Source of the DNA: an uncultured Clostridia bacterium
GTDB taxonomy: Bacteria > Bacillota > Clostridia > Lachnospirales > CAG-274
DNA: 64,000 nt
Assembly: GCA_947585865.1 (NCBI GenBank)
Contig: CANPXH010000002.1
Coordinates: 114,975-178,974 of the forward strand
Direction: 5' to 3'
Shown here in pieces: positions 44,101 through 53,073 of this stretch. The position numbers were made by a program, and so were the translations under genes. The notes beneath the pieces were generated by a model, which did not search any database, was not told where the DNA came from, and worked only from the letters and a program-made list of their open reading frames with translations. The first letter of the stretch is position 1, and each line of letters opens with the position of its first letter.

Positions 44101-47100
44101 CAGCAAAAGGTACTCAAACAGAAAACAGTATTGATACAAGTAGCTACATAGGCAACTGTTCTAGCAAGACAACGGTAACGCATGCACAAAGCAGTGATGC
44201 AGGAAAGCAAAATGTATTTACAATTTATGATGGTTCTAAAGATGTGACATTTGACTTTGCTTCCAATTATGGTATTACTTCAACGGATTTGGAGTTACCG
44301 GATGTTAATAAGAAACTTAATTTTAGAGGCAGATTGTCTTTGGAAACAAAAGGTTATATTACCATTACAGTTCCTTCCGATAATGGAGTTAAAAGAGCGT
44401 CATTCTATGCATACGGTAGAAATCCCGGAGATAATCATTGTTCATTTACATTGACGGACACAGATAATGGATTAGTATATGATGCTGTGAGAGAAATAAC
44501 CTCAAGTACAAATGCGCAGAGAGTTGACTTTGAAAATCTTCAGCCGGGTCATACTTATAAATTAACTATGAGTGGTGCATCTTTCGGTATGGGCGGTATA
44601 GCACTTGTAACATACAATGATGAGTACACAGGTTCTGCAACATGGTACGACCCTAACAAGGAGGTTACTCCTGAAGAAGCCTTAGTATACGCATTCCTGC
44701 CATATCCAAAGGCGTCAGCAAAGAGTGGTTATAGCTTATCTCCATCTACGAGGGCAATACACACGCAGTATGAGCCTACCGTAACGGAAGGGGAAAACAA
44801 AGAAAAACTTGACATATTCTCAGGCTTTGCTGTTTCTAACGATACGGCAGTACACACAGTAACTAAGGGCAAATTTACCGGTACAATCGCCGGCTATGGT
44901 TCGGTCACATCGACTAAGGAAACAGGCAAGTCCAATTCTCCGATAAAGATAAGTGTGCCTAATTACAATACATCTGCTTTAAGTGCTAAGCTCTATGTAA
45001 TAGCAGGCTCATCAAGCACGGATGAAGGCGAAGACAGGATAATAACACTTAAAAATCCGGAAGATAAAATACAGTCATATAAGATAACAGGTGATATACC
45101 TGCTATTCAGAGAGTAATGGAGTTTACGGACCTTACTCCGGGAGAGACATACACTCTCACCCCATCGGCTGCAGATGGCGCAGGTGACAGCAATGTAAGA
45201 TACGTAGCAATAGTGCTTGTATTCTCAACAACGGCTGCACCTGATGATACTAAGTGGAATCCTGCAGGCACAGCTGCGACTGAGAGCAAGCCTGAGGCGG
45301 AACCAACTCCAAGCGCCAATACCGATCTTAAACATATCCCATTCCTTTGGGATTACGATCCTAACTATCAGCCTGACGACTACGGCACATGGAAGAGGAA
45401 TCTTGACTGGGATAAGGACGGTTGGAGAACAAATTCAGCAAGAAATGCTGCTCCTTATAACTATGGCTGGGAGCGCAGAAATGCAGGCAATGATATAGAA
45501 GAAAAGGCTAATTTCTCATATCCGGAGACAGAAGTCAATGCTGTTTACGGCACGGAAGAATATGAAGTGCATTGGGGCGGCGACTGGTTTGTTAATGAAA
45601 AATATAAATTAGCAGATGTAACTGCCTTTGGCAATATGAAGACAGCCAATGGCAACTGTAGTGTGAAAGGTGTCAATTCCTATCCCGTTACGGTAAACGG
45701 CTATGAGTTCGACTTTGAGAACAACAGCAATATGTGGTTCCCGACCAACTACGGCGGTCACTCCATGGGTTCTCATGACTTCTCAGATAATGGCTTCGGC
45801 AAATACAAGCTTGCTTATTCCGTAGGCTATTTTGAGACTTTAGTGCCTTTTGATACCAATTCCAGCGAAGAAGTAACAGTAAGAGGTTCTGTAAGAGAAT
45901 TTAAGGCAAATTCCTTAGGCGGTACTACCGTATTCCAGGATAGCAAGGGCAATATTATATCTGATCATAGCAATTTTGATGTTGACCATGACGAAGATAG
46001 GGCCAACAAAGTAGACGGTGATCAAAATGGAAATATGAACTCGCTCCGTAAGTATGTCAACTTCATGGCTAAGGAAGCTACCAATATCAACGACAAGGAT
46101 ATTACAGAAGCTACAAGAAATAATCCGTCTATGAGAGACGCTACCAACAACATAAAAGGTCAGTTCCTGGGCGACAGTTGTTCTACAAAGAATCAGGACT
46201 GGGATGCTTCTGCTTCCGTAGGTGATCGTATAGACGGCTGGAGCGGTCTTCAACTTGGAGCTCCAAGTGATTATCATATTGGCGCTTTCAATTTCATGCA
46301 GAAGTACGATTCCGAAGTTCTTGATCTTGATATTATCGAGTTGCAAGGACTTGAAACAGATTTTGAAACCGAAGCAGTAGGCAAGACATGGGCATCTGAT
46401 TCAACTATATCAACAAGAACCGATAAATATGAATATCTCCTTTTGGGCAGAACATGGGATGATATATATAAAGATGCAGGTCCTGAGGGATTGAATATAA
46501 AGCCGGAAGTTAATCTTCTTTGGGGCGTTTGTAAAGCTAAGCCGACAGATGGCTTTAATTCAACCAAGAGCGGTGATACTCAGAAGAGTGCCGACGAAAC
46601 AGCGTTTGATTGGTACGATACCTATACGGCTGCAATAGCAAGCAATGATAATAAAGGAAAGGTTTCTGCCGTTATGGCCGAGGTAAGGAATGTTCATATT
46701 GTAAACGGTATGTACTTCGGCTTTAGAATACCTCTTGTCGTAAGCGAAAAAGCGACAGTTGGCAATGTATACAGTACTACCAATATCCTTGAGGGTTGGA
46801 CATATGTTGAAGCAGCAGGTGACAATCAGCCTATGAAGGAATTTACATGGCAGAATCAAGGCTCAAAGCCTACCGGTAAGAAAGGTATGAGCGAAAAAGA
46901 CAACTTTAATAATTGCTACGACAATACTGATGATGCTCCAACGAGCAATAACTTCTACAAGGGAGGAAGAAGCTCTTCAGCTTCCTATACATACGCATCA
47001 GGGAAAACAGCAAATTATAAACGCCAGCGGAATTCCGACTGTGGCTTTGTTGTTACAGACTATGCGGGATATTTGGATAGTCCTGATGGTAAAGCAGATC

Positions 47101-49355
47101 CCGGCAACATAGGTCAGCACAACAGATGGTGGCAGCGTCAGGGAAGTTCATATCCCGGTGAGGATTCAAAGGGCGATGTAGACACCGCTTGGAGTTATGG
47201 TATGGGTCTTCTTATAACGGACTACAAGTCACAGGTTGAGATAGACGTATACAATGATGATAACATTGTAGGCGGCATACCTTATTACAACAAGGCGGAC
47301 TCCGAGTCTGCTGTATATAGGATACACAACATAAAGACCTTCACCAACAGAATTAATGGTAGCAGCTACGGTGAAACAGGTAAAGAATCCTATAAAAACA
47401 ATGCCGCTTTGGCTTCGCTGGATCTGAGAGTAGACCTTACCAAGCTTGAAAACGCTGCGGATAGTACTCACGGCGGTGTATATGTAAGCTTTGATGAAGA
47501 AGCGTATCCTGTTGTGAAGTTCGTTACAGGCACAGATGAAAATGGAAAGCCTACATACTCAGAAACGTCTTATAAGCTTATACCTGTAAAGACCGGAGAT
47601 AGTGGTGGCTGGCAAAATGTTATTATCCCCGATGATGCTCTTGACGTGGATAGCCGTGGCAAGACATACCGTATCAGGGCTATATTCGATGGCGGTGCTA
47701 ATGATTCTACCTTTAAACAGAACAGAACAATAAAGTTTGAGTATGAGAATGTTCCGCATATGGTAGACCTAGGCGAGATACTTCTTACAACGGATATATC
47801 AGTTGCAGCCGAGCCTAACACTCTTGTTACGGCAAAGGCAACTATCACAGGCACCAATGATAAGGGTGATGTGAGAAACTATGCTGCATACAGCAAGAAT
47901 ATGGATACCACTCAGATCGGTATATCCGCTACAAGCGGCGCAGCAAACCGTAAGTACGTTGATGTCACAAATGCTCCTGTGGACGGCAATTACAAAACGG
48001 AGTTTGAGACTCCAAATGCCGAAAACCTTGTTAATCCGGAGCTTGGCCAGGAAATAGTTTATACTCTTGCCTTCAGTAACGTAGCAAGTGATACCGCTAA
48101 GGAAAATGTATATTTCTATGATATACTGGACAATGTTATGGACAAAGTAAATAAGGGCCATCTCGATGTCAAGGCAGTTAAGGTATTCTCCTCCGCTGCC
48201 GATAAGAGAGACGTTGACCAACAGTTCCCTGCATATGAGGTATTCTTCACTGATGAAACCGATAAAGCTAAAATAGCCGATACATGGGGCAATAAAGACT
48301 CCACAGGTGCTATTGAGATACCGGTATATAATAACTTAGATGGTGGAACTATTAAAATTAACCATAACAATAAAGGCGGCGGCGATGAAGATAGTTCCAT
48401 AATTCAGCTTAAGGCAACTGATCACAATCACACAGCCGTTTACTTCAAGATAAACGGCACGACGGACGCTCCCGCAGTAGCAGCAGGCAGAATGCTTTAT
48501 ATCCAGCTTATATGCGAGCCTGTAGCAGTGAATGCGGCAGATGTCGCAAAGAATGCCCAGAGTTCTATTCTTGCATCCGACTTTAGCAACACGGCGGTAT
48601 TCATTGTACCGTCAGCAGATGCCGGCGGTGATACTACTACCTACAACATAAGCGAGACCGATACGGCACGTTTTGCTCCTGTCGGCAGAAGTATATCAGG
48701 CGTTGTTTGGGAGGACGGCGACGGCAACGGCATAAGGCTCAGGACGGATGCGACCATAGAGGGTGCAAAAGTTGCATTGTTCGTATATAACGAAGCAGAA
48801 AAAAAATATGAAAAGGTAGAAAAGGATATGCTTGGCAATCCGTTAGGAAATTCGACCGGAGGCGTATATGTCACAGGCAAAGACGGAACATATTCCTTCA
48901 ACAATCTGCCCGAGGGCAAATATGTAGTTGCTTTTGACTATGATAAAGGTCTTCCTCAGGTGTCAACTCATCAGCCGGCAGGCTCATCGGCCACAAACGC
49001 AATGCATCGTGATGACAATACCAACGATGCCGTGGATACGCCGAAAGATCATGATGAATTTGAAGGTTATCGCTTTATTACTAAGTATAACTATAAACTT
49101 GATGAGGCGACTGATACCGGCGACATATCACCTATACCCCTTGACTCAGCTGAAAACATTGTTGCAAACTATAGCAATAACTATCAGAATGAGGTCAACT
49201 GGGATTTGGGCTTCTCTATCGCAGGCGATCCGCTTCCCGAAACAGGCGGTGTTGGTACTGAGGGTATCAAGTATGCAGGTCTTGCAATAGCCTGCGGTGC
49301 AGCATTGATGCTTATGTGGGATTACACCAAAAGAAGTAAATACGGTAAACATTAA
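38121..49355 (+). CDS. Giant LPETG-anchored surface protein (3744 residues) with His/Cys repeats
   Basis: Starts at ATG 38121 after GGAGGGAGG. A hydrophobic segment (about 23-43) acts as a signal peptide/anchor. Residues about 52-275 contain ten HxHxxxxCY-like repeats (HTHDESCY, HIHDADCY, HKHTDACY) with further CGL/CGQEE cysteines, possible metal sites. A Gly/Ser linker follows. Residues about 1190-2375 hold alternating beta-rich modules: three of one type (near 1190, 1540 and 1670) and four diverged ~185-residue modules ending FxDLxPGHxYKLT ... LV (near 1330, 1793, 1983 and 2186), which look like carbohydrate-binding-type folds. The C-terminus has a SdrD-B-like domain (ISGVVWEDGDGNGIR near 3530) and LPETGGVG, a membrane span and KRSKYGKH, a sortase signal. 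It is probably a pilus tip or adhesin. Confidence 0.9.
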   Translation: MSLGDKIRRFLASRRRHKLWKRLVGGLGIIVVFITTYMLILPAITMEKPTYCGIEEHSHTQECYLSCSEGESAPPEYSCGGLENYIHKHNEDCYYNGELVCPLEERENHVHTQECYTEEQRLICGQEESEGHTHDESCYSVRDELVCGMDEGEEHTHDESCYEHIEELICGQEESEGHTHDDSCYETVRVYHCTAASAHIHDADCYDADGNLICNLEEAEEHIHSDACMTRHENKDHKHTDACYSDTPLCGKTEHKHTDACYENPDKETSGGGSSSDDKTEETTDSHQDENNDHMGYDEPVADVVVSGAMVGPELKDLADGGTDPNGAPDMFNSGNVKVYLPNDDGWEETPFMPNDEGYDGDSAYAGYHLVADITNVSSDGKISDPNGTYIAGVKKALGLPDTNNDFYNTEGFLVGKIYYAKEGSEDFLPIPKGAKVDVYLNVQGAAGERYLQVVARGNSDENYKKLTSDIDTLTGPLDPAWYDMIKHFYFVTDTETDADSNEYCFVSTKVFGGYVDSINYNKEGGGAIIDGTPNLLDDSTAENGYDDSLNNRIIRTFDNIQYNLTFGLSNRGISSPTAENTERLKVKFSQKKDISQAVFNMSDMSWLQDWRIDYYNSDELDEDGNPTGELLAYETAEGKFRQPNSKYDYQKFDSESINQENNQGQYTAHKMDLQWWDDSDKVGENGFIKTDYNEIIRVHQKTASSTDSSYDSGIRYQVLTGYTKISLPGTQNRTVGIRVLASANGDEIAPVFDAYFEGNPLNLNNEVLNSSGVNMIDVFQKPTKKVVALDTASWGPNSVAAGGRDAEGHDIEEVKDNGKVKVTAEPRYKFNIQSNDNLSYRGYFNLETGTEDTKGDTDKNIYGRMVGYGVTLTLVNDSDNAETKKNKGIMGIELPTGDVTLNFNVESAGTGNFSTLSLEPTQSIMRLNSAVESTFFSEITLDNGAGILSILNSNGEDDTDLSETESADYADENNDSDNNYIENYEDNSGDTAPIDEESNAFTLSDDDNSYFDALVSDDTEYLAGNANSINDTVEMTLFDDEVYDLMAAGDKIWLASDGTVDWISVSGNSKSSNVDRTVTFTDGTSFEVGNNNVAVSKGSNFDIITESQGTVKVYILYADNGRSGTVTITGNDAVAKQTNFGARNDTAAPIVEFKAPKAGTYNISLPSIGSKEFALFKVIFTPEGSGTDTPDPDVTDSSTHDTGDGSDSWKLSATGDMTITSGTKIANNSIEVTGDGAKLTADGLSLVNGNSFTLPVNAIKSTMPKATITVTPNTYISVDGATLEGDNWVIDDVSDFDNITIKASGAVTITGISVTYAEADTPEPPPSSDSNIVSAYVYAAKPDSGDNPTIVFDESDPTLAEKTYREYFNDTTSMDTFKSYDKDGQLTNAGKNNSITSNLSKKDYTVKSLGQFTFTGRTSGNYKSNVVYTEINVPNNDSIKSSELYFLAIGGNNDSNFDFTLTDMSENQVSYKDKANVQGNTDVTVCTFKDLQQGHKYKLTFTENSSNKNINLVGLILVNTTNEPEDLSTNWPGLVKEGTHTAPADNGNTEVWGFSDQMPASGSDVALENDQTFNNGIKYVGTGGKLTSSGLVVASSESIQIPVNTKDYTGGKLTVEKTGGAMTIDALPDDGYKFTSRDITDNSVTITASGDTTITGITIAYDKPKDGSYGNYSEESKTWSFVTDTPSNAGKAWLKNAMKIDGGITFNTSKEDALCESYFGATSLHLAEGDELIVPLPENIDTTKECSYTIGTGTEPKTINEAEIAAHKFEISGLQEISTISLTYTLTAPETGIIDANVLVATSEATITKTSESSDIQITQQKISSTSGTFSFRDSENRTYNPTGSNNNLPSDLVIEGLATIKVGNVTKAFKNCSVVFTVPATTGAHSTKLYAYTTNNTQLKLYDITDQKVYTGAFSNTSSNNKYATAEFTGLVPGHKYQLKTGSNDTQLAALVLVNYADALVQENWNRTTIDDPGEALPPAGANIVHAYVHFTAKGTQTENSIDTSSYIGNCSSKTTVTHAQSSDAGKQNVFTIYDGSKDVTFDFASNYGITSTDLELPDVNKKLNFRGRLSLETKGYITITVPSDNGVKRASFYAYGRNPGDNHCSFTLTDTDNGLVYDAVREITSSTNAQRVDFENLQPGHTYKLTMSGASFGMGGIALVTYNDEYTGSATWYDPNKEVTPEEALVYAFLPYPKASAKSGYSLSPSTRAIHTQYEPTVTEGENKEKLDIFSGFAVSNDTAVHTVTKGKFTGTIAGYGSVTSTKETGKSNSPIKISVPNYNTSALSAKLYVIAGSSSTDEGEDRIITLKNPEDKIQSYKITGDIPAIQRVMEFTDLTPGETYTLTPSAADGAGDSNVRYVAIVLVFSTTAAPDDTKWNPAGTAATESKPEAEPTPSANTDLKHIPFLWDYDPNYQPDDYGTWKRNLDWDKDGWRTNSARNAAPYNYGWERRNAGNDIEEKANFSYPETEVNAVYGTEEYEVHWGGDWFVNEKYKLADVTAFGNMKTANGNCSVKGVNSYPVTVNGYEFDFENNSNMWFPTNYGGHSMGSHDFSDNGFGKYKLAYSVGYFETLVPFDTNSSEEVTVRGSVREFKANSLGGTTVFQDSKGNIISDHSNFDVDHDEDRANKVDGDQNGNMNSLRKYVNFMAKEATNINDKDITEATRNNPSMRDATNNIKGQFLGDSCSTKNQDWDASASVGDRIDGWSGLQLGAPSDYHIGAFNFMQKYDSEVLDLDIIELQGLETDFETEAVGKTWASDSTISTRTDKYEYLLLGRTWDDIYKDAGPEGLNIKPEVNLLWGVCKAKPTDGFNSTKSGDTQKSADETAFDWYDTYTAAIASNDNKGKVSAVMAEVRNVHIVNGMYFGFRIPLVVSEKATVGNVYSTTNILEGWTYVEAAGDNQPMKEFTWQNQGSKPTGKKGMSEKDNFNNCYDNTDDAPTSNNFYKGGRSSSASYTYASGKTANYKRQRNSDCGFVVTDYAGYLDSPDGKADPGNIGQHNRWWQRQGSSYPGEDSKGDVDTAWSYGMGLLITDYKSQVEIDVYNDDNIVGGIPYYNKADSESAVYRIHNIKTFTNRINGSSYGETGKESYKNNAALASLDLRVDLTKLENAADSTHGGVYVSFDEEAYPVVKFVTGTDENGKPTYSETSYKLIPVKTGDSGGWQNVIIPDDALDVDSRGKTYRIRAIFDGGANDSTFKQNRTIKFEYENVPHMVDLGEILLTTDISVAAEPNTLVTAKATITGTNDKGDVRNYAAYSKNMDTTQIGISATSGAANRKYVDVTNAPVDGNYKTEFETPNAENLVNPELGQEIVYTLAFSNVASDTAKENVYFYDILDNVMDKVNKGHLDVKAVKVFSSAADKRDVDQQFPAYEVFFTDETDKAKIADTWGNKDSTGAIEIPVYNNLDGGTIKINHNNKGGGDEDSSIIQLKATDHNHTAVYFKINGTTDAPAVAAGRMLYIQLICEPVAVNAADVAKNAQSSILASDFSNTAVFIVPSADAGGDTTTYNISETDTARFAPVGRSISGVVWEDGDGNGIRLRTDATIEGAKVALFVYNEAEKKYEKVEKDMLGNPLGNSTGGVYVTGKDGTYSFNNLPEGKYVVAFDYDKGLPQVSTHQPAGSSATNAMHRDDNTNDAVDTPKDHDEFEGYRFITKYNYKLDEATDTGDISPIPLDSAENIVANYSNNYQNEVNWDLGFSIAGDPLPETGGVGTEGIKYAGLAIACGAALMLMWDYTKRSKYGKH

Positions 49356-49390
49356 GTGATGTTTATTTGAAGGTTGGAACGACCTAAGCA

Positions 49391-49495
49391 TTCGGCCTCA
49401 CCCTTTACGAAGGGGAGGTATGACAGGCAAAACGTTGAATAACCTCCCCTTTGCAAGGGGAGGTGGCAGACGAAGTCTGACGGAAGGGTAGAAAA
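49391..49495. repeat. REP-like palindromes between adhesin and major pilin
   Basis: Three hairpins: CCTCACCCTT ... AAGGGGAGG (49397-49419), ACCTCCCCTT ... AAGGGGAGGT (49442-49464) and CAGAC-GAA-GTCTG (49468-49480). The GGGGAGGTGGCAGACGAAGTCTGACGG arrangement is a repeat type familiar from Clostridia. The first could also serve as a transcription barrier after the adhesin. 49496-49720 has nothing else that I can name. Confidence 0.7.
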
Positions 49496-49741
49496 AGGTC
49501 AATTACAGAGCCTTGCTCTGTTAAACCCTCGCAAGAGGATATAAAAAAGTTTATTAAAAAATTATAATTACAAAACAGGGGGATGATGCCTAAAAGCATG
49601 AAAAGAAATGTAAATATTATTTAAATCTATGGCTTAGGGATATGCTTATGCTGACCGTAAGGCATAGTCATATCCAAAGCGATATGTTTAAAAACTATTT
49701 TCAGTTCAAAAAATATTAAAAAAGAGAGGATGAAAACGAAC

Positions 49742-51802
49742 ATGAAAAAAATTATGAAAGTTGTCAGTTTAATACTGACATTTGCTCTTATGGTTGGTAT
49801 GGCTATACCGTCTACAGCTATTGCTGATGACCTTAGTAATGTAGTATTAAGCACAACACCAACAAATGGCAAAATCACATTGAACCCACAGGGCTCCGGT
49901 TCACTTAGCGGTCACAGATTTATGATATTCAAAATACTTGCTATAACCAGTTCAGTTGAGGGTGCAAATACCTATGCATTGCCATTTAATCAGGATCCCG
50001 ATGGTACAATGGATGGTAAGACTATAGCTCCAGATGGTTCTTACAACTATCAGATTAGACAGGACCTTATTGAAGCTGTAAATGCCGGTCATACCGAAGA
50101 TGAGGAGAATAAAGTAGGTGACGATGCTAACCTTCAGGAAATACTTACACATCTTCGTTCTCACGCAAACGGTGCAGGTCCTAGCGGAGCCGAAATGTTA
50201 GGAGAAAATGCAAAAATTGAAGGCTTTGCTAAAGAGATGCTTAAGAAAATGGTTACTGTAAGCAAAGATACCGATTATACAGTAACAGTTAATGCTCCTT
50301 ATAACATTACAGGCATATTAACTGAAAAAACTGCTGACGATAGTTCAGTTGTATTTGATGATCTTCCTTATGGTTATTATCTTGTATATGATGCAACTGA
50401 GCCGGTAAGTTCAACAGATGGAGAAGGTTATCCTGTATCAGCACTTATCATGTTAAATGCTGATAGTAATTCAGAAAGTATAGATGTAAAATCTACTCTC
50501 CCCACACTTGACAAGAAGATAGCTGAAGGTGAAGTAAAAGCAGATGATGCTACTGTAGGCGATTACATTACATTCCAGCTTGATACTGTTCTTCCAAGTG
50601 CTGTAGGCTTTGATACCTTTACATATAAAATCACAGATAAATTATCAAAGGGTCTTGCTATTGCAGATAAGGCTGAGACTAAAGTATATGGTACTTCATC
50701 TGATGAGTATACTTCATTTAATCAGGATCAGTTGACGATAACTATAGGTGGACATGATTTTGATACAAGTTCGTCAGAATTAATTGAGGCTAGTGCAAAG
50801 GCAGGAGACCCTGATGGTGTTGAATTGACTATAGACCTTGCAGATCTTGCCAAAGCAGTTGCAAATAATGTTGATATTGTAGGTACAGGTGCTATAGATA
50901 CACAGCCCAAAGTAGGCGACGAGATTGTTATAAAATATAATGCAAGAATAACTGATGATGCTAAGATAAAAACTGCAACCACAAACACAGCATCTCTCCA
51001 ATATTCAAATGCTCCGGATGGTACAGTAAATGGTACAACCACAGATACAGAGACTTATACCTATACTTATGGTCTTAAGATAAAGAAAGAAAATACCAAA
51101 GATAAAGCTCTTAGAGGTGCTGAATTTGTAATTAGCAAGACTGTTAAGGGTAGTGAAGTATTTGCAAAGGCAAAGCTTGTTGGTTCTGATGGTAATCCTA
51201 CAGGCACTGCAATTAAAGGCATACCTCCAAAGTATCTGACAGATGGTGTTATTAGCTATGAAGATGCAGATGGTAAACTTAAAGTAGCAGGAGAGACTTA
51301 TGTTGTTTCTGAATGGGTAAGTTTACAGAGTGACGCAACTGTATTTGTAACGACAGGTGTGGACCCACTTAGTGAAGCTACTGTACAGATCAATGGTCTT
51401 GGTGATGGTGACTATACTCTTAAGGAAGTTAAATCGTATATTGAAGATGCAGAGGGTAATAAATTCTATAACCTTGATCCGGATGGTGTTAAATTCACAA
51501 TAACTTCAGCGTACGGTACAAATAATAAACCTAGCAGAGTTGATTATACACTTGATAAGGCTTACAATAGTGTTAAAGGCAGCGCAGAATTAGGTGATCT
51601 TGATTTTAATGAGCCTACTTATAATAGTAATAACGCTGCAGAAAATGGATATGCTACAATCACTATCCTTAACTCAGAGAGAGAGCCTCTTCCTGAAACA
51701 GGTGGTATGGGTACTACAATGATCTACGTTGTAGGCGGCGCACTCATTGTTATCGCTGGCGTACTTCTTATCTCTAAGAGAAGAATGGGTGCAACAAGAT
51801 AA
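49742..51802 (+). CDS. Major pilin, LPETG-type isopeptide-forming fimbrial protein
   Basis: 686 residues. A signal peptide (1-27, IPSTAIADD) is followed by an N-terminal pilin domain (about 30-250). A D2-type fimbrial isopeptide domain starts about 255 (LPTLDKKIAEGEVKADDATVGDYITFQLDTVLP ... TYKITDKLSKGLAI), and a SpaA-like beta domain begins about 440 (YGLKIKKENTKDKALRGAEFVISK). The sortase signal LPETGGMG, membrane span and KRRMGATR form the end. Lysines such as those in LDKKI and the acidic residues in each domain could form the usual Lys-Asn bonds. I start at ATG 49742 because GAGAGG lies 11 bases upstream; ATG 49730 abuts it. With the sortase C at 56507 this is the probable shaft subunit. 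Confidence 0.9.
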   Translation: MKKIMKVVSLILTFALMVGMAIPSTAIADDLSNVVLSTTPTNGKITLNPQGSGSLSGHRFMIFKILAITSSVEGANTYALPFNQDPDGTMDGKTIAPDGSYNYQIRQDLIEAVNAGHTEDEENKVGDDANLQEILTHLRSHANGAGPSGAEMLGENAKIEGFAKEMLKKMVTVSKDTDYTVTVNAPYNITGILTEKTADDSSVVFDDLPYGYYLVYDATEPVSSTDGEGYPVSALIMLNADSNSESIDVKSTLPTLDKKIAEGEVKADDATVGDYITFQLDTVLPSAVGFDTFTYKITDKLSKGLAIADKAETKVYGTSSDEYTSFNQDQLTITIGGHDFDTSSSELIEASAKAGDPDGVELTIDLADLAKAVANNVDIVGTGAIDTQPKVGDEIVIKYNARITDDAKIKTATTNTASLQYSNAPDGTVNGTTTDTETYTYTYGLKIKKENTKDKALRGAEFVISKTVKGSEVFAKAKLVGSDGNPTGTAIKGIPPKYLTDGVISYEDADGKLKVAGETYVVSEWVSLQSDATVFVTTGVDPLSEATVQINGLGDGDYTLKEVKSYIEDAEGNKFYNLDPDGVKFTITSAYGTNNKPSRVDYTLDKAYNSVKGSAELGDLDFNEPTYNSNNAAENGYATITILNSEREPLPETGGMGTTMIYVVGGALIVIAGVLLISKRRMGATR

Positions 51803-51829
51803 AACGTAGTTTTATCTGATGCGTAATAT

Positions 51830-52100
51830 TTTCAAACTCCCTGTGTCGTGCCAAAGGGTTACAAAGTAAGCCGACGCACGGAAAACAGGGTTGCCGAAGG
51901 CAGTTTGAAAATACACATTAGAGGAATGCAGCAAGATAAAACGAAGTTAAAACGTAGTTTTATTTAACAATATTTAGATAGGATAAACTTTATAAAGCTA
52001 ATAACCGATAATGGGGAGGCTTTGCCTCCCCGGTCGGTGTTGCTGTATAAGCTTAAATCTCGTATTTCGGTTTATACAGCAATATCGGGTGTTGAGTTAC
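51830..52100. repeat. Hairpin-rich intergenic region downstream of the major pilin
   Basis: Inverted pairs seen: ATTTTCAAACT (51828-51838) with AGTTTGAAAAT (51901-51912); GGGGAGGC-TTT-GCCTCCCC (52013-52031); TTGCTGTATAA (52039-52049) with TTTATACAGCAA (52069-52081). No coding frame has any support here. Confidence 0.6.
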
Positions 52101-52216
52101 CGGTAGGGAAACACAATAAAGCCTCCCCTTTTAGGAGGACAACGACCCCACCACCAACTTTGTTAGGGTGGAGGTAATTCAAGGATAAGATACTACTTGT
52201 ATTTACAATAACTTTT

Positions 52217-52682
52217 ACCTCTCCACCGCCTAACGGCGGTTCCCCTCCCCTGATAGGGGAGGTAGATAAAGGATGAGGTATTGAGATATTTCAGGCAAAG
52301 ACAATCACATAATAATGACCTCTTTTTCGTAAGGTGTAGGGGAATGATAATTTCCCATATAATAACCTCTTTTTTATAAGGAACAAGGCAAAGATAATCA
52401 CATACATAATAATATTCTTTTATAAGGTATAGAGAACATGACCTCTCCACCGCCTAACGGCGGTTCCCCTCCCCTGATAGGGGAGGTAGATAAAGGATGA
52501 GGTATTGAGATATTTCAGGCAAAGACAATCACATAATAATGACCTCTTTTTTATAAGGAACAAGGCAAAGACAATCACATAATAATAACCTCTTTTTCGT
52601 AAGGTGTAGGGGAACGATAATTTCCCATATAATAACCTCCCCTATCAGGGGAGGGGAACCAACCGAAGGTTGGTGGAGAGGT
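52217..52682. repeat. Direct and inverted REP-like repeat cluster preceding the DUF559 gene
   Basis: A unit beginning ACCTCTCCACCGCC occurs at 52217-52322 and, with no difference over about 106 bases, at 52441-52546. A variant in opposite orientation ends GGTTGGTGGAGAGGT (52637-52682). Each contains a CCGCC/GGCGG hairpin and CCTCCCC-TGATA-GGGGAGG. Between them, AT-rich blocks (CAAAGACAATCACATAATAA, GTAAGGTGTAGGGGAA, ATAATTTCCCATATAATAACC) recur in shuffled order. The cluster ends 19 bases before the DUF559 start. Confidence 0.85.
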
Positions 52683-52700
52683 AAAATACATCATAAACCA

Positions 52701-53060
52701 ATGAAACCATTTAACAAAAATACGCTTAAAAATGCAAAAGAATTAAGAAGGAATATGACACCACAGGAAAAAAAGCTTTGGTATCAATTTCTTTCTAAGC
52801 ATCCTATACATTGGTACAGACAAAGACCCATAGACAAATACATAGCCGATTTCTACTGTCCGCAAATAAAGCTAGTCATAGAGCTTGACGGAAGTCAGCA
52901 TTATTCGGACGAGGGTCTGAGTTACGATGAAAACAGGACAAAGATAATAAACGAACACGGTATTGAAGTCATAAGGATATCAAATACGGAAATAGACAGT
53001 AATTTTATAAATGTATGCAGCTATATTAATGAAGAGATAAAGAAAAGAATGAAAGCATAA
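52701..53060 (+). CDS. DUF559 family endonuclease-like protein
   Basis: 119 residues matching DUF559, a restriction-endonuclease-like fold related to very-short-patch repair nucleases. LRRNMTPQEKKLWYQFLSKH is the N-terminal helix. The core IADFYCPQIKLVIELDGSQHYSDEGLSYDENRTKIINEHGIEVIRISNTEI holds the PD-(D/E)xK-like residues (Asp in ADFYC, ELDGSQH). Genes of this family are often found singly within repeat-rich intergenic regions, as here. I see no strong Shine-Dalgarno site. It interrupts the pilin gene set, and its base composition matches its neighbours less well than the pilins do. Its biological role is unknown. Confidence 0.88.
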   Translation: MKPFNKNTLKNAKELRRNMTPQEKKLWYQFLSKHPIHWYRQRPIDKYIADFYCPQIKLVIELDGSQHYSDEGLSYDENRTKIINEHGIEVIRISNTEIDSNFINVCSYINEEIKKRMKA

Positions 53061-53073
53061 AGGAGGAAGCCTT

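Noticed and set aside
52701..53060. Restriction-modification system
   Set aside because: DUF559 has an endonuclease-like fold, but there is no methyltransferase or specificity gene nearby.
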